A stretch of 64,000 nucleotides of DNA. It comes from Mesocentrotus franciscanus (lineage: Eukaryota; Echinodermata; Echinoidea; Camarodonta; Strongylocentrotidae). Location of the stretch: contig CP137679.1 in the NCBI GenBank assembly GCA_037976565.1, forward strand, positions 10,514,992-10,578,991. The letters run 5' to 3'. Every line of letters begins with the position of its first letter. Positions within the stretch are counted from its first letter, which is position 1. Shown in pieces: positions 12,988 to 64,000 of this stretch. The notes under the pieces are model-generated. The model made no database searches. It was not told the DNA's origin and saw only the letters and a list, made by a program, of their open reading frames with translations. A program made the translations under genes and the position numbers.

Positions 12988-14120
12988 GGGGTGCCATGCC
13001 CAAACTAAAGTTCATGGACATTTAAAAAATAATTAAGAAAGTGATATTCGATCCATGATTTCTCATATTCTTCTACACAAATTCATTTAGATCTACATCA
13101 ATTAATACCAAATGAACAGCAAACTTCTTTTAGACTTAAGTACAAATGGTGCAACAAGGATTCTTTAGCCTTTTAGGAAACTAAGTCACTAATCGTCGAA
13201 AACTTCTATGTCAGATCTGTGTGTGCTTCAACTGAAGAAAAAGTCATAAAATCAAGTCCTTATCATACAAATGGTATCACTTTTTATGTTATGTATCAAT
13301 GTTATGTTCCTCTTTCCTCTTTCTATTAGTGATATCAGATTTTCGAAATCTTACCGATTATTTGAGATATGGAATTGAGGTCACGCGCAAACTACCATAC
13401 CGTTCACACCACCATACATGCACGGCTCAGTGACAATGTCAATGCTGGTCAGCAACCTACGGCTGAATGTGGAGTGCGCTAGAGTATCATCTGTCCCTTG
13501 AAAAAGAAGTGTAACCATAGTTCGCGCGTGACCTAAGTTCCCTATCTCAAAAAATCTGTAAGATTTCTAAAAAGATTTCTAATTACCCAGAGACAAAATT
13601 TTCTTTTAAATTGGGTGTGAAATTATGAAAATATTGACAAAAGATCGGCAAATTTTGCAGTCATTTACATCCGTTCAGAAAAATTATGGACTTACTGATA
13701 AGGGTCTGAAAATATTAATTTTGAGAGCAGATATCCTCAAAATTGTAAGTAAATACTGGTACCAACTGATTGTATGATATCTTGCCTTGCAAATTATGAT
13801 GCACTGCATTACCTTATTTTTGATGGATTGCATTTTTAAAATAAATCGGCTGTAAACTCCTGTGCGCGAAGTAAGGTCTCGTTGTTTTTATGACTTTTTT
13901 AGTTGCAATGCGCACGCCGATCCAAGATCAAATTTTTAGATCGCGATATCTCTGGAATACTTTGACGATAAATTTTCTAGTTCAACCAATTTGTAGTAAA
14001 AACTTTGCCATCCATTTGGTAATAATTGAAATAAATAAATTTGTGTAGAATATGAGAAATCATAGATAGAATATCACATTCTCTAAAATTTTCAAAATCT
14101 CTACGAACTTTGGTCACCCT
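12988..14120. mobile_element. 1.1-kb foldback element with nested inverted repeats
   Basis: Outer arms of about 95 bp: left 12988-13085 (AAAGTTCATGGAC..., GTGATATTC..., ATGATTTCTCATATTC) is mirrored at 14035-14120 (GAATATGAGAAATCAT, GAATATCAC, CTACGAACTTTGG). An inner pair at about 13330-13400 and 13525-13590 (TTTGAGATATGGAA, GGTCACGCGCAAACTA) is also inverted. No transposase frame; probably a non-autonomous DNA element. It lies between the promoter-like segment and the first coding exon. Confidence 0.75.
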
Positions 14121-15166
14121 TCATACTGCAAAAGGGCATTCATTTTCAAGGACAAAATTGATGGCACCCAGATTTTCAGGGGCTTTTTAACCATCATGCA
14201 ATCCTTACAATGCGTGAGAGATGGGTTAAAAACTTGGGCGTCATAGAAGAGAGTGTACAGCATTTTCTAGGGTCTTCCAGGCTAATATAGTGCCCACAAT
14301 GATAGCTTCATCATTCATGTATTGCTTTAGAAAACAACATAGACCTACTGTTGTAAAGTCTGGGTTTTCAGCCGGAGGTGGGTTTTTGGTCATTCTACCG
14401 TATGCCTTGGAAAATCATCTTAAAATGCTCAGCAGCATAGCATATCACCTATCACACACAAACAGTTCATGTACATACCAAAGTGACACATGGACAGCAG
14501 CAGCGATGAAAAGGTATCCATAAAATGTCACATTTTAGTGATCTTACCGGTGGTTTGCTCCTAAAATTGGGAAAAGTGCATCTCGTAAGCATGTCCGTAT
14601 TAAAGGCAACATTGTTTTAAAAAAACTGAGCTGCATTTCAAGAATTTTTAAGTTTTAGATAGGGACCTTCTGTTCCTTGCAAGCTTAAAAGTGTCCCATT
14701 GGACAATGCAGTCATCGCTAGTCACTGTGTGTGACACACACGCCACAGCTCTGTATGTATTCTGATGTCAGCGGAGGTGGATTTCGGCCAGATCGCATGC
14801 AGGGAGTTCTCGCAACTGATGCTGGCTCGAGCCACTGGGTTGGTGATCAGCGAGTGCGCAAATTCTCCATTGACTTTGTACATACCTGCGGTCAAAAACA
14901 GCCACATGATTTTGGGTGTCAAGTTTGCATAGAGCTTCAAGCACTTGCTGTGACAAGAAATTGAAATGCAGTTTCTCTCTGTAATAAGTTTTCTTGGATA
15001 ATATTCTTATCCTCATTATAGTATAGTAGATACATGTACTGATGTTACCCTATTAAAGCCTTCAGGTACTTCTTTGTTTGTGCATGTACATGGTTGACAT
15101 TGGTTCAGTTACCTCAGATTTTGAAAGATTTGGACTTGAATAAACTCTTACCCTCTTTCTCCTCAG
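14121..15166. other. Sequence before first coding exon
   Basis: A 77-codon frame at 14731-14964 is open on the plus strand but resembles nothing I know. The 3' end is a pyrimidine-rich acceptor tract for exon 15167. Nothing else recognised. Confidence 0.4.
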
Positions 15167-15193
15167 AAACCTTCAGTGTTACCTCAGTCGCCC

Positions 15194-15255
15194 ATGACAC
15201 CACCCAACCCATCTGATTGGAGCATTCGTTCCTGCCTAGATGCAATCAACCAATC

Positions 15256-15272
<17 letters not shown>
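15194..15272 (+). promoter_or_regulatory. Two overlapping uORFs in the SIN1 leader
   Basis: ATG 15194 opens a 25-codon frame closing at TAG 15266-15268. ATG 15240 opens a 10-codon frame closing at TGA 15270-15272. Both overlap the SIN1 ATG (15256) in other frames, so scanning ribosomes could be diverted. Whether they act depends on the true 5' end of the mRNA. Confidence 0.5.
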
Positions 15273-57505
<42,233 letters not shown>

Positions 57506-57558
57506 GTTTGTTCCCATGGTTTCTATCTATCGAGTATATAGAAGAAAATTGGGCTATC

Positions 57559-57896
57559 AGGGGGGTGTTTCATAAAGCTGTTCGTAAATTTACGCATAAC
57601 TTTACGAACGACTTGGATATGAAGTGCCAGATAGGATGCCCAAAGTTTTTCCTGATGTTGTAACAAAGTGTGACTATATTTCCAATAACCTCAATTAAAT
57701 TATGGCAAAAAATATACTTTGCATTAAAAATGTTTGTTATAACAAGAATGTTAATCTACATCTGCACAGTTCAACTTTAGTTGATGCAGTTAAAAATGAT
57801 TGAGCATCCCATTTGGCTTTTCATATTTGAGTCATTCGTAAAGTCATGCGTAACTTTACAAACAGCTTTATGAAACACCCCCCTGGGCCCTGTTTT
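57559..57896. mobile_element. Foldback MITE, GGGGGTGTTTCATAAAGCTG type
   Basis: Ends AGGGGGGTGTTTCATAAAGC and GCTTTATGAAACACCCCCCT. Arms TTCGTAAATTTACGCATAAC and CGTAAAGTCATGCGTAACTT. The termini match the GGGGGTGTTTCACAAAG family but the arms and core differ, so it is a separate subfamily. Confidence 0.85.
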
Positions 57897-58334
57897 ATTA
57901 AGAGTTGCGATTGATCCGAATTAATCGCAAGTCCTCCAATCAATCATAAAGTTTGCAGTCTCTTGTCTCTAATATGGACACAGTTGCGAAATTGTTTATA
58001 AGACGGGGCTCTTGTCTTATCCTAAAATGTTAAACAATTCTGGTAGATTAGAACACAGGTCCGTATAATTATATAGAAGCAGTCATAGTCGGACCTTGTG
58101 TTGCTTAGTCCACTGATGTTTGCATTACTATGAGTAAACCCTGTCGTGCTGTAAAAATTTCAAAATTTAACAAATTCTGTCTCAAAATGGGTAAATGAAA
58201 TGATAATAGTATAATGATAATAATAAATAATAATAATATTTTTTATTATGACTTAAATTCTGATGACTCAAATTCTGATCCACAGAATCCTATTTAATGT
58301 AATGGGAGGAATAGATAGATCAATGAACTTGATT
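57897..58334. other. Last intron, 5' part
   Basis: 57894-58020 begins GGGCCCTGTTTTATTAAGAG and ends AAGACGGGGCTCTTG, possibly a decayed GGCCCTGTTTCAT element. (ATA)n near 58205-58245. Confidence 0.45.
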
Positions 58335-59306
58335 ACTAGATGTAGTCATTTTTATGCCTCCGCTACAACGTAGCCGGAGGCATTATGTTTTCTGGTTGTC
58401 CGTCCGTCCGTACGTACGTCCCGTTCTCGTGATCGCGTTATCTCAAGAACCAATTGATGGATTACCGCCAAACTCGGGTCATGTATGTATCTTGCAGAGC
58501 TAATGAAGTGATTAGATTTTGGGGTCACGAGGTCCAAGGTCAAAGGTCACAGGGCCCATTATGTATGCAAAAATAGCTTGTGATCGCGTTATCTCAAGAA
58601 CCGATTGATGGATTACCGCCAAACTTGGGTCATGTATGTATCTTGCAGAGCTAATGAACTGATTAGATTTTGGGGTCACGAGGTCAAAGGTCAAAGGTCA
58701 CAGGGCTCATTATGTATGCAAAAATAGCTCGTGATCGCGTTATCTCAAGAACCGATTGATGGATTACCGCCAAACTTGGGTCATGTATGTATCTTGCAGA
58801 GCTAATGAACTGATTAGATTTTGGGGTCACGAGGTCAAAGGTCACAGGGCTCATTATGTATGCAAAAATAGCTCGTGATCACTTTATCTCAAGAACCGAT
58901 TGATGGATTACCGCCAAACTTGGGTCATGTATGTATCTTGCAGAGTCAATGAACTGATTAGATTTTGGGGTCACGAGGTCAAAGGTCTAAGGTCACAGGG
59001 CTCATTATGTATGCAAAATAGCTTGTGATCACGTTATCTCAAGAACCGATTGATGGATTACCGCCAAACTTGGGTCATGTATGTATCTTGCAGAGTCAAT
59101 GAACTGATTAGATTTGGGGTCACGAGGTCAAAGGTCACAGGGCTCATTATGTATCTCAAAATAGCTTGTGATCGCGTTATCATTAGAACCAACAGATGGA
59201 TTACAATCAAACTTGAATTTTAAAAATTGCTTCCATTTTGGTTTGTAAAATTGCTCTATGGCGGAGGCATCATTTTCGACTGCGCGCAGTTGAAGTTCCA
59301 TCTAGT
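58335..59306. repeat. TIR element carrying a six-unit ~150-bp tandem array
   Basis: Left end ACTAGATGTAGTCATTTTTA then TGCCTCCGCTACAACGTAGC; right end GGCGGAGGCATC...TTCCATCTAGT. GATCGCGTTATCTCAAGAAC starts units at 58431, 58582, 58733, 58877, 59027 and 59170 (spacing 143-151). Each has GATGGATTACCGCCAAAC, TGTATGTATCTTGCAGAG, GATTTTGGGGTCACGAGGTC and TCATTATGTATGCAAAA. No coding potential; possibly a Helitron/HINE-like or other non-autonomous element. Confidence 0.85.
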
Positions 59307-59308
59307 TT

Positions 59309-59696
59309 TATAAATGTAATGCTTCATGGGAGAAATTTCAATTATTTAAACATATTTGTTGCTTACACCCAATAAATAAGATCGATTGATCGATCTGTAT
59401 TGAAAAACAAGTCAGAAAAAATCTTGGAACCAGCGGGACTTGAACCTGCATCTACTGCTTGCCGGGCAGCGACTCTATCACCAGGCCATCACTGGTCCAT
59501 GGTACAGTCACGATGAACTAGAAACAAATACCCAAGCTCTTCTGATTCATTCTGACTTATTAATATTCATTAGTCCGCCATAGGACAATAACTTTTATAA
59601 ATGTAATGCTTCCTGGGAGAAATTTCAATTATTTAAACATATTTGTGGCTTACACCCAGTAAATAAGATTGATTGATCGATCTGTATTGAAAAACA
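59309..59696. repeat. Pair of ~98-bp direct repeats flanking a tRNA-like segment
   Basis: ATAAATGTAATGCTTC...GAGAAATTTCAATTATTTAA...GATCGATCTGTATTG occurs at 59309-59408 and 59594-59694 with only a few differences. Between them is the tRNA-like 59430-59507 and a CATTCTGACTTATTAATATT segment. Confidence 0.8.
59430..59507 (-). repeat. tRNA-like segment (minus strand), SINE head or tRNA relic
   Basis: On the minus strand GATGGCCTGGTGATAGAGTC resembles an A box and D arm, and GGTTCAAGTCC is a perfect B box. The 5' end (GGACCAG) and 3' end (CTGGTTC) can pair over 7 bp with one G-U. The T stem has a mismatch and the D/anticodon arms are irregular, so I do not call a functional tRNA. Confidence 0.6.
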
Positions 59697-59699
59697 ATA

Positions 59700-62600
59700 T
59701 AAAAACAATAGATGTAGTCAGGGTTTAAAGTCTGAATTAGATAATGTAAAGTGTGTGTATGTCGGCTTTTAGAATAGGGCCTACCACACACGATGTCTAA
59801 ACTATCTTTCAAGCAAAAACAAATCAAAACAAGACAACAACAAAACTAAAACAAATTTCCTGATCAACTACTGATATTGAGGAGCATTTATTTATAGGTA
59901 TAAAGCAGATATATCTTCCACTACTTAAGGAATTTTGCATTCTAACTAGATACAATTTTGTTTTACAACAACTACTTCCAGTTGGAATGCATTTTTGCCA
60001 GTGAACTTGCTATTAAACAAGAGCGAGGAATCCTGAAACTTCTTCCAGATGTTGAGCCAAATTGTCACCCAAAAAACACAGAGAAAAGAGAGAAGAAATT
60101 AGTCACATATTAGTCAACTTAATCCTCTTTTATTCATACTGTACATCATGTCACGTAATTGTGTCAAAAGTTAGAAAAATAGGAAATTGAATCAAGGCGG
60201 GCCAAACCCACCCTATTAAGAATGTTTCTTGTGTCTTCCCAGGAGATCGAGGGGGGCAGGGATGCACCCCAAGGTCCATTCTGTTCCTCATCATAGAACA
60301 CTTTGTTTGTCTTAGTAATGGGAGAGGAAAGCATCGAGGAGGGTCTGAGGATGACTTCTACTTGAAAATATAATATTGACTCTTTTGACAGAATTATTTA
60401 AAGGTATTACAAAGTTTTGGTATGGGGTCATGAATTTGGTTCAAATGAACATATTGAAAGCATATGCGATTTTACAATATTCAATGATCGTTGTCGCGGT
60501 TGAAATCGAGTCTAAAGTGATGAAATTGTAAATAATAAACTCTTTATGTTGTATAGCGCCCTCTCAAGCCTGATATTACTTTAGCTTTAAAACAATGTTT
60601 CTTGACTACAATCGACCGATTTTGCTATTCCTGTTTGGAAATTAATATCAAAACTGCGTATTCCGAGATTTTCATGGTCACAGCTATCATGGAATGGCCT
60701 TAGGCGCTATTTGAAATATTTGAAATTTACCGGGAGCAGCGGTAAATTTTGATTATTCAATTTTCTCGAAAGCAGGAGTGTTTTAGGGTCTAAATTTTTT
60801 AGTGCTTATAATACATCCACAGGGGCATCCAAATATAACCAACAAAAAAAAAGAATTACTATCCATCTAATTTCAGAATTTCCCAAAACTTTGCATTACC
60901 TTTAATGTTAAGAATTGCTGTGATGGAAGAAACATGGCGCTCTGAGTACACAGACTTGGTCTAAACTGAATGAAAACTGGATCGGTGTGGATCACATTCA
61001 GAAGAATACATATTATGACAATTAAAGAAATCAGGAATATATGTTTGATTGAACTGATATACATGTGCATGTACTAAGAAAGAAAAACATATCACCATCA
61101 TTATCATTATTATCAATATGCAATGAGTTTATATCTTTTTCATATAGAGTAATGATTGGTATAAGGGTAATTAAATATATTCGGCATGTATTTTGAAGAT
61201 TTATTATCTCACAAACAATAATGTTCAGACTATAACTTGAAGAATGTATAAATATTCATTAAGTTATAGTTTCGAAAATATGGGAGAAAGAACAAATATA
61301 GAATGGAGGAATGTAGATATAAAGGTAGGGTATATATGGAAATTGATTTGAGAAGGCAGAGGTGAGTTGTAGACTTCTGTCTCCAAATTTGATGACCATT
61401 TCTTTTTGTCTTTGACAATCAACATATTTTAATGCTGCAATATGAAGCCCTAGATTTCTACGGAATTTTGACTTTATCATTTGACAGTTCATTTCGCATG
61501 CATTCTTTACTAAAATTGGAAAAAATAATTAGAAAAAGGCAAAGGATGGTTGTATATTGTCTTGAAGTTTGATGACAGTTTTACTTTCCATTTGATATAT
61601 GTCTTTGACAATTAACATACATATGCAATAGCTGCAGGCCTTTACATTTTTACAAAACTTTGACTTTATCGGGAGACATTTCATGTTCCATGCTTCCTAA
61701 AAAAATTTCAGAAAGCAAAGAGTAGTTGCAGACTTAAATCCATAAATTTGATAGGATATCTGTTTTCTTTGATATATAATATTATATTGATATCATAAAA
61801 CCTTTTCTGTCTTTTACAATTATCATACTTCCAGCTGCAGCATGAAAGCCTTTACATTTTTTTTAAAATACGGCTCTGACTTTATCAGTTGACAGTTCAT
61901 TTTGCATGCATCCTTTAGCGGGAGTGAATCCAGACCCACAAATGTTGAAAGCAATTAAAAGTGGCAAATGTTAACCCAGAATTGGTATTGTGCCTTCCTG
62001 TGGACATTCGATCCATCCGAACACTCATGGGAGTTGATCACCTGTCACAGGGGAAGTGTTTAGACAGTTGATCAGTGGAAGGGTCAATTATGTTTAGCAG
62101 TGCTCTATGTACATTATAATCGGTCTCTCTGTCTGCTTGAATTCCAGTTTATTTTGTTTGTCCTCTCTGCCAGGTCTTTTGAAACTTCAATCATTTTAGT
62201 GAGAGAGAGGTCCCTTTTGTGTCTTTAAACCTCACCCTTCCCCGCCCCCTTGTTAGTTTGTGGTTACTAGAATACAGCAATGCTTAAGAAGTTACATAAA
62301 ATGTGATTAGGCTTAAGAAGAATATGTTGCAACTGTTCTATTTTCATACTAACCAATTGTCTTATTGTTATGAAATATAATTGAAACAAGTCTGCCCTAA
62401 AGTGTTTGCCTTAAAAATATGTGCCCCCCCCCCCAGAAAACAAAAAAAAAAGAGTAAAGTTCTGTAAAAGAAGGACAGAGGCCTATTCGAAGTACTTTTA
62501 TGTTGACTTTGTATTGATATATATATGTACAAAATATGTGAAAAGTTGATATGGACCTCCTGATATTACAATAATATTTTATAACAAGAGAATAAGAAGA

Positions 62601-63073
62601 GTTGAGCATTTTCCCTTACAATAGCTGAAGGATGGTTACCGGTATCCTGGTGTGAGAGGATTAAATGCCTCCCTCTATGGTTATCAGACCTAACTTTGAT
62701 ACAGAGAGTCAACAACCCCTCTTGACGATGAAATTAGTTTCGATTTCGTTCTCGCAAGCTGACAACACATCAAACATGTGGGAAATGAACTGCTACAAGT
62801 GCTTTACTTCTGTGTGTTCTACTGTCATCCCTAAGATAAATTTACCTCGAAATCTGAGAAGACATCAAAATCATCCGTCTCCATTCAAAACGTCACTGAA
62901 GTGTTTTCCCTTTTAAAGAGCTGGTCCCACCTCACCAATAATGATAATGATAATAGTAATGATAAATCGTTCCTAAATTGCTTCCCTCTTGTTTGTGTAT
63001 AAAAATGGCATTAAAAATCGTTGTACATGTCGATCAGACCTCAACGATTTATGCTAATGAGCACCTCTCAACG
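59700..63073. other. Last intron, long unique stretch
   Basis: AT-rich. 61330-61920 holds several loosely similar blocks (AGTTGTAGACTT..., TTTGACTTTATC, GACAGTTCATTT, ATGCATTC/ATGCATCC), an old degenerate tandem repeat with ~190-bp spacing. No exon resembling the SIN1 PH domain found. Confidence 0.45.
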
Positions 63074-63264
63074 TTTAAAGCCTATCTGCACTAGTTTGAC
63101 CAGGAGGGATTAGACCCCCCTATGTGGTCACTGACATCTAATCAGCTCTCAATTAACTTAAGAAAAAAGGGACCATGGGGAAACAACGGTCACCGCTTAG
63201 GCATTGTTTGCTATATAGAGGGCGCAAGTACATGTAGCTATAAGTAGTGCAGTGGGGCTTTAAA
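63074..63264. mobile_element. MITE, TTTAAAGCCC...TGCACTA family, copy 3
   Basis: Ends TTTAAAGCCTATCTGCACTA and TAGTGCAGTGGGGCTTTAAA; interior CAGCTCTCAATTAACTTAAG and CACCGCTTAGGCATTG. Confidence 0.85.
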
Positions 63265-64000
63265 TCTTCTTGTTGGAATCGCTACACTTCCGATCTTGGC
63301 ATTCTCCTGGAATAAGCCACTGCTCATTCACTATGTACATGGCAGTATATTGCATGTACCGGTAATGCCTGTGGGGGATTCCACCTCCCCATAGACTTTA
63401 CACACAATTATGTGAGTACACGCTCTATGACCAGTGGCTGTTTTCACAAGAAGGCCCTAATTTTCTGAGGACAGGCCTGAACAAGAATATCTGAGGCCCA
63501 GTTATGTTTACTCCTTCGATGTGATGTCAATTCTGAAGAAGAGATGAGGTCAACATCCTTCATGCTATATTGATTGAACCCAGTGATTTTATCATCCAGG
63601 TGTTAGTACTTTAAATGTTATTGTGATTGTTACATTACAAGAGTGGACCATCAACAGATCCCTGTGGGACACCGTGCATCAAAGGCATAATATACATGTG
63701 GCTTTAAATACCTTTATCACTGCAGTTTGACTAGTACTTTAAATTTGAGTTGTGCTCAGAATGGGGTGTGTGATATGGTCTGTTTTGGATTTCTGAAAAT
63801 TAGTTCCTGGTTTCGGCGCAGGATGATCACGTTTTCCCCATGCCACACATGTTTCCTTCATGTGTGTGTGGTTCGCTTCAGATGACTGACACTGACTTTT
63901 GCTCATCTTCCTTTGTTGTCGAAAAAATGTATTTTGATTTTGATCTTTACTTTATTGTAACTGATTTTCTCTGTATCAGTGTCCCAAGCACTGTATTTTT
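63265..64000. other. Last intron, right end of window
   Basis: No exon, repeat or other feature recognised. Confidence 0.4.

Noticed and set aside
14731..15016. Overlapping plus and minus frames of 72-82 codons
   Set aside because: No recognised domain, no splice or promoter support; both strands open by chance.
58431..59220. CRISPR-like or protein-coding tandem array
   Set aside because: Units of ~150 bp repeat over their whole length with no spacers; frames are short and not conserved between units.
59430..59507. Functional tRNA gene on the minus strand
   Set aside because: A and B boxes and acceptor pairing are visible, but stems have mismatches and it lies between direct repeats, so a SINE or tRNA relic is more likely.
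57506..64000. Remaining PH-domain exons of SIN1
   Set aside because: I looked for GDKVEID-like and FWIKQKP-like coding sequence after GT-AG acceptors and found none; they are assumed to lie beyond the window.

Overview
This is a 64 kb piece of eukaryotic genomic DNA. It is AT-rich, with large introns, very many microsatellites, and short foldback (MITE-like) repeats. I recognise one protein-coding gene, on the plus strand: MAPKAP1/SIN1, the SIN1 subunit of TOR complex 2. Eight coding exons between 15256 and 57505 translate to about 408 residues that align without gaps in order to animal SIN1. They cover the N-terminus, the CRIM domain, the Ras-binding-like domain and the first strands of the PH domain. 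The rest of the PH domain is not found up to 64000, so the gene runs off the right edge. The protein is clearly metazoan. The repeat content (a tRNA-derived SINE family, foldback elements ending in TGTTTCAYAAA, short hairpins around GCCAGAAGGG) makes me think of a sea urchin or another echinoderm; that assignment is inference.

Layout. 1-12180: intergenic DNA with low-complexity tracts, a ~190-bp tandem array (3890-4880), a GGGGCACTT-type minisatellite between two (TAC/CTA)n tracts (7490-9075), and the 3' end of a LINE relic (about 9500-10530). 12180-12460: a promoter-like segment (ETS-, CCAAT-, CACGTG- and YY1-type motifs, then a GTAAGT donor), possibly SIN1 exon 1. 12988-14120: a 1.1 kb foldback element. 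15167-15445: first coding exon. Intron 1 (11.1 kb) holds a second LINE reverse-transcriptase relic split by a foldback element, a CGTATAA/GTGTCCAC palindromic element, SINEs and GA/CT tracts. Coding exon 2 is 26522-26695, exon 3 31284-31426, exon 4 43186-43361, exon 5 50019-50199, exon 6 55519-55628, exon 7 56126-56233, exon 8 57365-57505. The introns between them are packed with repeats. The last intron holds a six-unit ~150-bp tandem array inside a TIR element (58335-59306).

The points most worth a second look lie in or next to SIN1. Exon 5 has a 2-nt deficit (or 1-nt excess) that breaks the CRIM reading frame at about 50108. A ~570-bp nearly pure CTT/GAA tract begins 11 bases after that exon's 5' splice site. 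The end of exon 6 and its 5' splice site are tandemly triplicated. A TTAA-type foldback has inserted into one copy of a local duplication. A MITE ends 29 bp before the exon 4 acceptor. I see no CRISPR, operon, viral genome, rRNA or functional tRNA gene, and no evidence of a wholly new gene system; the novelty here is in the repeats and the gene architecture.
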